Below are positions 34,442 to 47,100 of a DNA stretch of 64,000 bases, in pieces. Source of the stretch: Malachius bipustulatus (Eukaryota > Arthropoda > Insecta > Coleoptera > Melyridae); assembly GCA_910589415.1 (NCBI GenBank), contig OU342636.1, forward strand, positions 7,360,437-7,424,436, given 5' to 3'. The notes under the pieces are model-generated. The model did not search any database. It was given only the letters and a program-made list of their open reading frames with translations, and was not told the origin of the DNA. The position numbers were made by a program, and so were the translations under genes. The first letter of the stretch is position 1. The number at the start of each line of letters is the position of its first letter.

Positions 34442-36421
34442 TATATCGGGCATACAATTGCCAGTTTTAATTTATCTGGAAAGCATCCCTGATCCAAACA
34501 TTTGTTAAAAACCGAAACGAAAGGCACAACAACATATGGTATGATGGCTTTCAAAAGTTTCACTGTGACATAGTTGCAGTCGTTAGAGACAGTATTTTTC
34601 AGTGTTCGTATTATGTGTAAGATGTCTTCAACACTGGCCTCTCTGAGGTAAAAAGAGGTCATGTTGTCAGGCCTTGCGATGTTTCTGGATTCAATGGACA
34701 ATCCTTATATTTTTTTCAGGTTTACTAGAATTAATTACCTTCCAAGTAGCCTGTTGTGCGTTATCTGATGCATGTATGTATTGGGTATTCTTGGCTTTTT
34801 TGTTCTCCGAAATCCTCCTTTTGTAGTAGCATCTGTATGAGTTGTATGCGCATTCCTGCTCTCGGCGTCGTCCTTCACCTTAAATATTGTGTAAAGTGCG
34901 TCCAGAGTGTTCTTCATCTCCCGCAATTCCGCTGTGTACTAACTACTAATTCATTCTTTTTGTCTTGGGTTAATTTTCCTTGCAGGAAACGCTGAGTTGA
35001 TGTGCTCGATGAGTGCTGATTCGAATGCAGAAAAGCACTCATCAGCATCCTGGATCCGAAGCAGTGAAGACCAGTCGGCTTCTTCTATTTGGTTTTTAAA
35101 TTTCTGTAGGTTATACTCATTGATTATCCTCCTGTATATGTAAGTGTGATTGCTCTTCCCTGGTTCTTCACCCAATAGTCCAAAAGATACCATCTGCATC
35201 AGATGATCAGCTATGTGCATATTCTTTGTTTCGGATTGTCCAACATGCACATCTGCCATCACAATATTGTCAACACATCTTTTTGATCCAACCCTGGACG
35301 GTTCGTCAAACAGCGCCTCACAACCATACCATCTCAACATATTCAACAACCTTGCGGATTCCTTAGCACTTGCAAAGTTGACGTTGTAATCTCCCGCAAT
35401 AAATATCTTCCCATTAAACTGTCTGTTAATAAGCTCCAGAAGTTCTTCTAGTTTACTATAGAATATTTCCAAATGCCCTGATGTTGATCTGTACAAGGCA
35501 ATAATTACTGCATTTACCGAGGCAATATAAACACCAGTGACTTCAATGTTCATCTCATCTGTACAGCAACTTATAATGTCTTTAATGTCTTTGACGGTGT
35601 GTCTGTGACTCACCAACAGTGCAACTCCTCCATGAATATGTCTTACTCTAGAATAGTTACTATTCTAGCCAGTACAAACTGTTGCATCTCCACGTCACTC
35701 ATCCAATGTTCCGTGATAGCTACAACATCTGGTTGATTCCCTTCACACCTCGTTACCACTTCCAATTCAGCCACTTTGTTCCTCATGCACTGTGTGTTCA
35801 AGTTTACAATCGTGAAAGTTACTTTATGTCGTTTGGAATGTGTGCTCACTTGTAGGTTTCTCTTCGGAAAATTTTCTAATTTTCTTTCTCCATGATTGTT
35901 CACTTCTAAAGAACAGTCCTGATTATCCTGACTCCGTACACTAAGGGGATCTTCTTGTGGATTTTGACGTGGGTCCACTTTTATGTGCCCGTGTCTACTC
36001 CTAAAAAATTATTCTCCTTCGATTCATTTACTTTGAGGGTCCTCTTGAAGCCAAAATTGAACCGCCGCACTATTATTCCACATGGCCAAAAAGCTGCTCT
36101 GCTATTCACACACTTGAAATGAGTTAGACCTTCCCACTGTGGTTAACTTCTTAATAATAAGGTCTCCTTTGTTTTCAATCTTACACTTGCTTGTGATATA
36201 ATCCTTTATTGACTCTTCCTGGACACTACAGTCGGCTCTACCGACAAAGAACCACTTTTTTTTGGTCTTGCCTTAAAAAGATCATTCGGTTATACTGCAG
36301 CTGTCCCAGTCGTTTCGTCCACTCTCCTCTGCTTCCGTTTTTCCACTGAGTATCTATTACTTCTTGTCTTTACAAGGGTAAAGTTTTCTTTGTCTGATTC
36401 CTCATTATCTGATCTCAAGGT
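34442..36421 (-). mobile_element. Same CR1/Jockey-type retrotransposon, middle part (ORF1 end, endonuclease, RT start)
   Basis: From 36410 down: ORF1 C-terminal remnant (KSGSLSVEP-like and WFFVGRADCSV, then FWPCGIIVRRFNF); ORF2 endonuclease start FTIVNLNTQCMRNK and VVAITEHWMSD (35830-35690); after a frameshift near 35640, ALLVSHRHTVKD, IALYRSTSGHLE, FIAGDYNVNFA and HIADHLMQ (35616-34951); then a linker and the RT start CFPDKLKLAIVCPIY ending at 34444. Removing the insertion 30914-34441 and one TA joins VCPIY to KGGNKTE in frame. ORF2 has no long open frame, so the copy is dead. Confidence 0.88.
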
Positions 36422-38607
36422 TTTTTTTATTGAAAATGCACATGCACTGCAGGGAAACCCCTAAGACGCTCTGGGAGCGGTGCATGAGCGGAGATATCGA
36501 TTCACGTTGGCCTTGAATCTCTGTAAGTTGTATACTTCGGGAAACACGCCCTTTGGAATGCTATTCCAAAGTGATGCGGTTCTGTACATAAAAGAAGTCT
36601 GAAATAGGGTGGTACGAGGTGTAACGAGCTGAACCTGATACGGATGAGCGTCTGCGGCTCGACGTGTATATCTGCCCGGTCTTGTTCTTGGTGGGATCAA
36701 GCGGGCCACGTCTTTTGAACACTTTCCATTAAAATATCTGTAAAACAGACTCAGGTCAGCTACCCTTCTTCGATGTTCAAGAGTGTCTAAATTTTTTGTC
36801 AAATCTGGGTCCCCAATCAAGCGGATGGCTCTTTTCTGAATAGAGTCGAGTAGTCTCAGCGTATATTTGGGAGCTGAGCTCCAAACATGTGAGCAGTACT
36901 CCAAGGATGGTCGGATTTGAGCCTTGTATAAGAGGAGAAGCTGTTGTGGTGTATAAAATTTCTTCGTGCGCGGAAGAGTGTTCCAAGTTTTTGAGAAGCA
37001 CTCTTCGCCAGACCAGCAACATGATCATGCCAAGACATGTTCGCTCCGAGGCTCACTCCAAGTAAACGAAGAGATGACGCTGGGGTAAGAGAGTGTCCCG
37101 CCATCATCATATCTGGCTCCAAAAACAGATGACAGCTCAGTGGCGCATTTTTTTAGTACGATAACAGGTACGTCATCGGGCCCAGAAGCTTTGTTTGGAT
37201 CTAAGGCTAACATAATGCTCTTTATGACCCGCTGTCGGAAAACAATGTCTGACATTTTGGTCTCCACGGAAGGGATCATTGGCGGAGTCTTCCATGAAAG
37301 TCGACGGAAGAAGTATGAAGAAAACACTCCCGCCAACAAGTTCGCCTTCTCAGTAGCCGTGGATGCGATAGTCCCATCTGTTCGTGTAAGTGGTGGAATC
37401 GTTGATCTGGTGAAGTTCTGGCTGACTGCCTTAGTTACAGACCAAAAAGATTTCGAACCGTTAGGGCAGGAGAGAAGTTTGTTCCTAATTCTTTGGTTGT
37501 GAGTTTCCTTGGTTTGATCTATTATTTCTTTGCATCTGTTTCGAGCAAGGATGAAATTGTGATGGCTTATGCCGTTGGGGCTCTTTCGCCATTGGCGAAA
37601 AGCCAGTTGTTTGGAGGCGACAGCTTCCTTGCATCTTTTGTTGAACCAAGGTTTGCTGTTTGAGGGCTGTTTTTTTGAAACGGGAATGTAGGCTTCCATG
37701 CCTGTTAGGATGACTTGAGCAACTTCTCTAGCAAAAACAGATGGATCATTAGAGCCGAAACAAACACTCCTCCATGGAAAATCTCGATAATATTCCCTGA
37801 GTTCTTCCCATTTAGCAGATCTGTAGTGCCAGACTACACGAGGTTTACTTGCTTCTTTAACACTAGTAATTGGTAGGACACACAAGATGTTGAGACGAGT
37901 TTATGATCTGAGGAACCTAGTGGGACTTTCACCGTGATAGTATACATTTGAGGGTTCGTGGTCAAAAACAGATCCAACAGGCTAGCGAATTCTCGAAGTC
38001 ACACTGTAGATGACACCGGGGAAATTAAATACCCCGGGGCTGACCAAAACTAGCAAACCAGATGGTAGAGGACATAGAACATTCATCTATTCAGCACTGT
38101 GCGAAACAAAAGTCCAAGCGTCATCAAGCACAGTTAATTATCTCTATCCAGGATATGACTTTCATTCCCGATTTAGACGTAATTTCGGAATTGGCATTTT
38201 TGTCAGAAGTGACCTCTCCTGCCAACGTGAGGAAGACTTTGAGCCCAATGACTTCGACGTCATGTGGCTTAGGATAACAGACCGACAAACGACGAGATTT
38301 ATCTGTTGTTTATACCGACCACCCAGCGATACACAGTATAGGACACTTTTTTTGTCCCTCACAAAAACTGTTGAATACAGATAAACTAACACAAAGCTGA
38401 GATATCCATCTTGGGTGATTTTAATGTACATAACATCAACTGGCTTAAATACTCCAACTTCACTGATGAAGAAGGCCGTGAAGCGGAATCGTTTGCGATC
38501 AGCTGTGGTTTTACCCAGCTCGTTGATGAACCAACACGCATTCCCGATCGCGAGGGAGAATTCGCTAGCCTGTTGGATCTGTTTTTGACCACGAACCCTT
38601 ACCATTT
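36422..38607 (-). mobile_element. Jockey-clade retrotransposon with 5' inversion (copy J1b)
   Basis: The 3' part lies on the minus strand (37999-36422) with an A-rich tail (T-run at 36422-36430). The 5' part is flipped onto the plus strand (about 38010-38607). The minus part reads the end of the endonuclease (ASLLDLFLTTNPQ), the linker (PWFNKRCKEAV, FWSVTKAVS), NKASGPDDVPVIVLKKCA, and, after an internal deletion at 37120, the thumb (RLLGVSLGANMSW) and C-terminus (MEYCSHVWSSAP...). The plus part reads LCETKVQASSSTVNYLYPGYD, FGIGIFVRSDL, CCLYRPPSD, GDFNVHNINW and ASLLDLFLTTNP. About 44 bp around ASLLDLFLTTNP occur in both parts. The RT core is missing. Confidence 0.88.
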
Positions 38608-39472
38608 GTTCTTGAAACACCCTGTAGAATCTTAATGTATGGTGCGATTTAAAAAAAATTCTTCTAAATCATAGAGCTTGATAAACTATATTTTGGGAGC
38701 AAAAAGCGTCTCATTCCTACAAAATCCAGGGCCTACTAGATCAGTGTTTACTTGTAAAATCTCAAAAATTCATATTAGCGATTTTTTTAGAAAAAAAACT
38801 GGGCAGGCCACGGGATTCACCAGCCCTCGCAACGGTACTGTACTAAATTTTATTGAAAATGTCAGAGTAAAAAGGATCTTGTAGTTATTTTAGAAATTCA
38901 TAATAATACTCCGAATTTTCATAAATTAATTTGAAAAAGGTCAAAAGCTATCATAAGTAAAAATTTAAATTAAAAAAAGTAAAAAAAAAGTAAAAAAAAA
39001 TAAATAAATAAAAATTAAAAAAATTAAAAAAATAAATAAACAAATAAAAAATTATAGTTAAAAAATTAAAGTACCTACATTATCACCAACTAGACGTACA
39101 ATTTCTATTTTGTCTCTCTTGACCTTTTCGAATAAATTAATGAACATTCGGAGTTCTATTATGAATTTATAAAATAACTGCAAGATCCTTATTACTCTGA
39201 CATTTCCAATAAAATTTAGTACAGTACCGTACCGTTTTGAGGGCTGGTGAATCTAGTAGCGTGCACAGTTTTTTTCTAAAAAAATCGCTAATATGAATTT
39301 TTGAGATTTTACAAGTAAACACTGATCTAGTAGGCCTTGGATTTTGTAGGAATGAGACGCTTTTTGCTCCCAAAATATAGTTTATCAAGCTCTATGATTT
39401 AAAAGAAATTTATTTAAAATCGCACCATAAATTAAGATTCTACAGGGTGTTTCAAGAACAAATGGGTCACAC
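38608..39472. mobile_element. Foldback MITE with about 340-bp arms
   Basis: 38610-38950 and 39105-39470 are near-identical reverse complements; CATTTGTTCTTGAAACACCC, GGAGCAAAAAGCGTCTCATT and GTAGGCC-TGGATTTT recur inverted. The spacer is A/T-only low-complexity (AAAAAGT and AAATAAAT runs, 38960-39060). The right terminus probably extends to CACACTG before TATA (39472). The left terminus is lost where it abuts the Jockey copy at 38607. Twin frames of about 68 and 73 codons (both starting MINYILGAKSVSF) are just the two arms. Confidence 0.85.
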
Positions 39473-40090
39473 TGTATATGGACGACATTCCCCTATCCGC
39501 CACCCGAGGAGACTCCCGATGGGGGACCAGCAACCCCGACACGGGCGTTGATGTATTGGTTAGATTAATGAATTTATTCATTGTTTCACTCTGTTTATAA
39601 ACAACGCTTTTTATGTACTCATCTGGTTTAGTGATTACTCTATTATCACTATCACCTGTTTCACTTCCATCTTTTTGTTTTCCATCCTTGTTTTGTTTAC
39701 CCTTTTGAAAGTCATTTGTATTGAGGCATTTTTTGTTTTGCTTTTTCAAACCTTCGTTATCTGCAGCAGTCAATTTCTTATCACCTTGAGTTAATTCAGT
39801 GACAATCTTCATTAGATTTATTTTATCCTCTAAAACTAGAATTCTGCTTCTTAGTTCAGTGATCACTGATCATAAGATCTTTTTCTTTAATTATCAAATT
39901 CAAGTAACCATTCTCCAAGTTGTCACAATTCGTAATTATTTCCAATGGATTTGAGTCAGTAACAGGAATATCTTTGTCCAAGTTAGAACAGCAAACAATC
40001 TCTCTCTGACTATTTTCTGGGTCGATAATACCCATTTTTGTTGTCACCCTTCGCAAAGGATGTCAAAAATAGTCCCAAATACCCTATGAA
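39473..40090 (-). mobile_element. Same CR1/Jockey-type retrotransposon, 5' part (ORF1 N-terminal half)
   Basis: The minus strand from about 40075 reads VTTKMGIIDPENS, LNLIIKEKDLMISD then ITELRSRILVLEDKINLMK, a coiled-coil-like stretch typical of ORF1 proteins of this group. A charged Lys/Asp-rich linker ends in VADRGMSSI at about 39476. The frame shifts once near 39860. The 5' end is truncated near 40090. ORF1 resumes at 36410 after two later insertions (38608-39472 and 36422-38607). Confidence 0.7.
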
Positions 40091-40099
40091 ACTTTAAGA

Positions 40100-40430
40100 C
40101 CTTCAGATGAAATTGGAAAGAAGTTATAGGCTGAGGCGGTTTTTGGAAAAACAAAGTACATCTTGTACATTCATTTTGGAGTATTTTTTTACAGCATCGC
40201 AGCAAATAGTTCAAAGTCCGAAAGCACTTTTTGATAGGTGTGATGTGATCCGCTCAAGACCTCTGCAGTTAGATAATATCACTTTGGGTACTGAGTTACA
40301 TCAAAATTTTGGAAATATGGGAATAAAAACTTGTCAAAGTAATTTATTATGTTTTAATTCAGGTAGATATTTTATCTATAGAGAAGAGTTGAAAACGCAG
40401 GGAATAAAGTAGTTAAGGACAAAAGAAATG
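40100..40430 (+). repeat. Remnant related to the piggyBac-like element at 1644-2203
   Basis: 40215-40345 shares with 1928-2110 the order AAAGCAC, CTGCAGTTAG-TAATAT, GGGA-TAAAAACT and AATTTATTAT. Both can be read as a protein with PLQL-NI-L, so the similarity may be coding. No TTAA-flanked ends were found around this copy. A 101-codon frame runs 40107-40412. I would not call it a functional gene. Confidence 0.4.
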
Positions 40431-40944
40431 TGTAAAACTTGTAAAGTAAGTATTATTCTTTTATTAAATACATAAATATAATTTTACATCTCTAGGCCTG
40501 TAAGGCTGATCCTTACTAACTTACTGATCCTCAAAACATGATAGTCGATTGAAAGAATGTTATTTATTTAGGTACATATTTCTTTGAGCATACATTTGAC
40601 TTTTTTACTTTTTTAGCCATAATTTTTTATTCTTGCAAATTAAATGAATTATTTTTGAAATATCTAGACTTAGTAAATCTACGAAAAAAAATTTCATTTA
40701 ATTTTCACTAATTAAAAAGATATGGCGTGGACATTAAAATACGATGCATCTTATAGATATAATAAAATTGCAAGAGCTTGAAGACAAACTCAAAAAGTTG
40801 ATAGGAAGATAAAATTACAAAAAACAACTGTGCCATAATTTTAAAATATATACACCACACTGATAATAATAATTATTATATACTTCGACAATAAAATACA
40901 GTAATTATTATTATCTAGTAGAATAGAAATAAAATGACAAAACC
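40431..40944. other. ATAD5: 3' flank of ATAD5
   Basis: AT-rich. On the minus strand a candidate AATAAA polyadenylation signal (TTTATT on the plus strand) lies near 40626, about 320 bp past the stop, and another near 40458. Neither can be confirmed without transcript data. No other gene is visible. Confidence 0.35.
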
Positions 40945-41191
40945 TCATTTGGGATCCAAGACATCACACATGCTATGAAAGACAGCTGTATCACATTCAA
41001 AACCCACATGACTGAGGTAATGATTGAAGCGGTTTCTTCGTTTGTTTGTATTGGGGACTCGATCCCTTTCCGCCCGGGCAATGCAACGTAACGTTGGAGC
41101 AAAATCAACTGCCAATGCTCGAGAATTCATCCGATGACCTGGGAAGAGTACGTTTGTCATTAGCTCCTTTTTCCAGGATCCCGTTGTCAAT
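40945..41191 (-). CDS. ATAD5: ATAD5 coding exon 4 (C-terminus and stop)
   Basis: Separated from exon 3 by a 64-bp intron (41192-41255) with GTGAGT donor and TTTTTACAG acceptor. The spliced codon AA|A gives LADKK-LTTGSW. It codes the C-terminal 82 residues, including FAPTLRCIARAERDR, RRNRFNHYL and CDVLDPK, and ends at TGA (40947-40945). The block resembles the conserved ATAD5 C-terminus, which contacts the other RFC subunits. Confidence 0.88.
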
Positions 41192-44100
41192 CTGTAAAAA
41201 CAATTGAAAACAATGTTACACAACAATTATGGGGTAATAAAATAAGTACACTCACTTCTTATCTGCTAGAGTAGGTCTCCCCAGATTAATAGGAGTCGTC
41301 GTCTCAGTCCGACTCCTATAGAGGTCGATACTCCTCTCAGTTAAAAATTGACAAAGCTCTCGAGAGGAATCAATGTTCCCGTTGTACTCCTCCAGTCGCT
41401 CCTCCAACTCTAAACTGTCTTTCAGTTTAACTCTCTGCATTTTCAAGTCGTAATCTAAATTTAAACATGAAGACTTACGTCCAAATATCGAGTCAGTTAA
41501 TATAATCGAGTCATAAATACTCGATATTAGTTGAATTCTCGATTTTAAATCGCTCTTCTTCTCAATTGTTTGATCACTGCTATTCTGTGACATTCCAAGA
41601 ATGCTGGACATGTTCCACCAGACTTTCCCAACACTCATACAAGACACCGAATCAGAATCATAATATAAAGACTGAAAGTGTACATGCAACTTTTCATCGA
41701 CTTCTTTTTCTGTTTCTGATCCGACACAAGAAACATCGGAGCTGTCATTAATTTCAGGTTCGTCCGCATAAACCTTTTCGCTGAAACCACACTTCATGAT
41801 TCTTCTTCCGCTCTTCCTATTTCCGCCACTCTGCACGAAAAACTGCAAGTGTAAAAGAGTCCTCCTCACATCCCCGTCGTAGCTCTCCAGCAGCCCGCTG
41901 ATGCTCTTCAGTTTGATTGGCACTCCCTCCACGAGACACAGGAGCTGCAGCCAGGGTGCCAAGTTACGAGCGGTCAGCGGCCTGAACGACAGAACAGACG
42001 ACCGGCTGACGAATCGTTGCATGTTTGATGAGTCCAGGTCGGTCGTGGTTAGAATAATGGGACGTTTACTGGTGGTGATAAGTTGCCAGAGGGCGGTCAG
42101 GAATCCGTCGTCCTGATCGTAGACCACGTCGACGTCTTCGACCAGCAGCACGGATATCTTGTTCATGCAAGAGGACGTACTTTGAGGTGTCACCTCGTTC
42201 TTGGTCTTGCCGATTTTAATGAAGTGAGACAACGGTTGAAAGTCAGTCTTATGAACCTGGTGGGATTGGGTGGCTTCTTGCAGCTCTTGCAGTAATCGTT
42301 TACCTGGATAATTGAAAACGGAATAAGCGAATTGTTGGCTAAATTACCAATAATTATGGTTTAGAATAATAAGAGCATAAATTATAATCTTAGATTAGAT
42401 TGAGGAGGTTTGATAAGATATAAAAATAAACAAAGAATGTAAAAAAAAGTCCTGCAGAGTTGGTGGACTGAATACACATTGTACAGGATGTCTCTTAATT
42501 TTTTTCTGTTTAGGTACATTAGACTTCATTTTTAATATTATAAAATGATTGAAAAATTAACGAATAAGTGATAGAGTTTATCTATAAGAGTAAGCAAAAT
42601 GCCAAAGTATTTAAGTAAAGAAACCAAATAGATGGTGGAAAATGTGATTCAATACTTTGAAGATGAATCAATGAACGGAACTCTTATTAGTTCCGAGACC
42701 GGCGTAGCCGTCAGTCTCGGAACTTAGTGCGCCCTTGTGCCCGGAAAATGTCTATCACCCAAAAAAATGTCTGTCTGTGAATCTGTCGAACCGAAAAGTT
42801 TTTTTTGGTTTTCTTGCATAGTTTTGGAGAAAATTGCGTTCAAATATCAAATTATATAGTAATATAAGGGAAAATGGGTGTTTAGAACAAAGGAAATAAT
42901 TTTTTTTTTATTTTGCAAATCAAAATGGCGACCATCTATTAATTTTGACTTAAAGAAGAGACTTTAGGTTAGGACCGTCTTTTGAGAAAATTGCGAAATT
43001 GATATTTGAACTGTCATTTTTTTAATGTCAATCTAAAGAGTATTTAAAAAATCGTTTCTCCTTTTAACAAAAAAAAATTATTGTGATGGCGTGAATAGCC
43101 ACTGAAATATTTTTGACGCTGTCAAAATAAAGGCATTACTCGTGAATTTCATTTGGCTATGCTGAAAAAATGACAGAAATCGAAAAAGTCACTAAAAAAT
43201 TGTGAAATTTGAAAAACCTTAAAAAAAGGTCATTTTTTCCGACAAAAAAAATCGCGGCGACCTTGAAACTCGCATTATATTTTTCTTTCTAATGTCAAAA
43301 CAAAGGAAATAACCTTAGCTCGAACGGAGTCGTAAAAGAAACGCGAAAAAAAATCGAAAATATAATTTTTTTCTAAGTCAAAGTCTAGAAATCGCGATCA
43401 AAAATCGGCCATTTTCGAAAAGTCACAGCGCCGCCATTTTGGAAATTTAAGCGGCAAAAATTGAAAATTCCGACAGAGCTACTCTTCTACTACCCCGCAA
43501 AAATGATCCCCGAGTCCCGGTATACGGAAATTGCCGAGAAAAAAAATTAAAATTTTACCCGATTTTCATTGATTTTGCTTGGAAATCGTGAAAATTTTGA
43601 ACGGGAAATTGTACCGCTAGCACATTTTTACCGTAACTTCGGCTGCTTAGGTCGGGGGAAGATCGCATAGGTATCGGCGTGTAGTTAAGAAATTGCTCTT
43701 CCAGAGTGCAAAGTTTCGTCGTAATCGAGGTAACCGTCTGTCAGCTGTAAGCCGTCAAAGTCGATAAAAAAAAATTGAAATTTTCAAAAGCGTCTGTAGC
43801 GGCCATTTTGGAAAATTTCTCGATCGCAATTTAACGTTACGCTTCTTATCGACGAACTCTGTCGACCGAAAAAAATCGTCCGTCCGAAAGTTGCACCGTT
43901 TCGGAGAAAACGGCAGAACAATTTGGGCAAAAAAAAAATCGATTCTCCTCAAAAAATCCAAAAAAATAAAAACGGCTTAAATTCACACAAGGGTACCATG
44001 AAGTAATTTCAAATGTCGAACCGAAAATCTTTTTCCGTTTTCTTGCATAGTTTCGGAGAAAATGACGTTCAAATATCAAATTATATGTATAGGGGAAAAT

Positions 44101-47100
44101 GGGTGTTTCGAACAAAGGAAATTTTTTTTTTGAATTTTGAGAATCAAAATGGCGACCATCTACCATCTATATCAAGTTTGACTTAAAGAAGAGACTTCAG
44201 GTTACGACCGTCTTTTGAGAAAATTGCGAAATTGATATTTGAACTGTCATTTTTTAAATGCCAATCTAAAGAGTATTTAAAAAAATCGTTTCTCCTTTTA
44301 AAAAAAAAAAAAATTATTGTGATGGCGTTTATTTTTGACGCTGTCAAAATAAAGGCATTACTCGTGAATTTCATTTGGTTATGCCGAAAAAATGTCAGCG
44401 AAATCTAAAGTCACTAAAAAAATTGTGATATTTGAAAAACCTTAAAACAGTGTAATTTTTTTCGACAAAAAAAATCGCGGCGACCTTGAAACTCACATTT
44501 TTTAAAAAAAAAAGGTCAAAACAAAAAAAAAACCTTGGCTCGAACGGAGTCGTAAAAGAAATGCGAAAAAAAATCGAAAATGTAATTTTTTTTAAAGTCA
44601 AAGTATAGAAATCGCGATCAAAAATTGTATTATGGAGGGCCGAAGGCCCGACGCCGCCGACAGGCCAAGGTCTCGGAAGAGACCTTGTTAACTACCAGTA
44701 ACATTAGTGATTCAAGTTTGCTAACAAATCAACGTCAAACGTTTCGAGTTCATATTTATTCCCAATCGTCTTATTGGTCTTCTTCCTTTTGCAGTTGTAA
44801 GTAAGTTCTAAGAGTGGAAGAACAAAATATACCTCAAGATTCTGAAGTTTTATATCTGAAGTCTGGCCTTTAATCTGATAATGATGCTGGTGTATGCAGA
44901 CCTATTCTAATTTTCAAAATTAGATATTATTCGACATATTATACGTTAGGTATTATTTATTTTTATTATAATCATTTCATTTACATATTATTCGGACTCG
45001 TTACAATGTTACCTACCTACTTAAAAAAGGGTTCAAGCCGCGCATACAAACTGTGCATTGTAATTATTAATTGATTACATATATGATTATGAATATTAAA
45101 TTATCAACTGTCGAGTTTTGCATTAGTATGATTAAGAAAACTTTCACGATTCAGTGAAAGTAAGGGGATTACGAATCATGATCACAAAAGTATCCAGAGT
45201 GGTGATTGATCACATTTCAAAAGAACAAGTCACTTTGAATCCGGATTAGAAATTCCTGCAATATTCTGACCAAAAGAATACGGCTAATATTTATAATTTG
45301 TGTACAACTTTCCAAGGAAATGTTCTTTAAAAAGAGGTACTTAATATTTTTTAGCATATTATGAATTAACACCAGTTATTATCAAAAGAGATCTTAATTC
45401 TTATTTCCAAATAAATAAAAATTGTTAATATAAGAGATTCCTCATTCCATCTATGAAATTTTAGATATGACATCAATGTTGATATTTAATATGACCTTGG
45501 CAGATACTTAATATGACCTTAGAAAAGAAATTAATCATACTCGTATGTTCAAGTCCAATTTTCATTTGTTCCAGCGATACTTTCATAAATTGTAATTTAA
45601 AAAATTAACAAATAGCATTAACTCACAACAAATTCTCGAAAACACCACTGCTTCGATATACTTATATACGCGCTTATAAACTGAACTAGTAGCAAGTTCC
45701 AGTGAACTATTGATTCGTTCTAATGAAAACTGCAGCATCATAATGCTTCCCTTGTTTTCACTTTCGTAGCATAAGCCCTTCATCCATCCCAAAAGACAAA
45801 AATCGAGAGGAATGAGATCCGGTGATCTCGGTGGCCAAGAGATCAATAATGAATAACGATCATGCTGGAGCTGGAAGATAATAATTCGTGGTCGAATATT
45901 CAAAGGAACTTCGTCCATATTTCGTATCCAGCATCATATCAGTTTATCAGCATATTCTTTATGACTAAACGAGTGGTAAACAGCTGAATTTAGGTGTACA
46001 AATTGGAGGTAATCTGAGAATCTGAGGAAATCTGTAGGTAATCTGAAGAAATCTTAGCAATTCGGAGGTAATTTCAGAAAACTTGCAGGTAATCTGAAGA
46101 AATCTGAAAAATATAGAAGTAATCCGAGGTAAACCAGAAGAAATCTGAAGGAAATCACGAGGTAATCTCGAGATAATCTCGAGGTAATCTCGTTGTAATC
46201 TCAATAATTAGTGCGATCTAGGCGCATGCGCGGAATACGCCATTTTTATGTTATAGGACCTATCGAAATAAAGCATCGAAACATTCTGTATGTGATTCTG
46301 AATGTGTACCGATTCTGAATGTGATAAAGTAAATTTTTTTCAACAGACGAAAAAAATTTCAATGTTTCATGTTTCATTCAATGCAATTTCGTATACCTAT
46401 CACCCATGCAAGCACTCGCTATGATAAGGGAATCGCTCATGCGCGCGATAAATCACCTACACCTACACAGCTACCATACAAAACTGAACAGCTCAGGTAA
46501 AATTTTCCCCCATCTTATGAAGGCCTTGTAACACTATTTCATGAAACTAGACGAACAGTTAGCCCTTTCACCCTAACCACTAGAGATTAACAACGATTCT
46601 TTGAAAAATGTGGCATCGCATTTGAGTACTGCTCCGACACCTTCACCAAAAGAAGTAAAATGAAGGAATTACCCCCACCCATCTTCTTCAATGAACGGCT
46701 GCAAGTGAGCGACCGGATCAAATATCTGGGCATAACCCTGGATGCGAAACTGACCTGGAATCTTCACCTGTAGAAGGCGATTAAAAAAAGTAAAATGGCA
46801 TGCAGAAGGTCATTCAGTAAAACATGGGGACTAAAACCACGCATGGTACATTGGCTGTATATTGCCGTGGTTAGACCCATACTAACATATGGCTGTCTAG
46901 TCTGGTGGCCAGAGATCAACCAGAAACAAGCCATTATGAAAATTCAAAGTGTTCAAAGGCTTGCATGCTTAGGCATCACAGGAGCCATGAACACTACATC
47001 AACGACAGCACTGGAGGCCATACTTGACCTGCCTCCTCTTGACATTCATATTAAGAGCGAGGCACGTTTGGGTGCCTACAGGCTGAAACAAAACCAAAAC

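Noticed and set aside
36461..37885. Host gene from the long minus-strand ORFs (147 and 286 codons)
   Set aside because: Motifs and the copy at 1-1175 show they are Jockey retrotransposon pieces.
38678..39388. Two similar ORFs starting MINYILGAKSVSF on opposite strands
   Set aside because: They are the two inverted arms of a foldback MITE.
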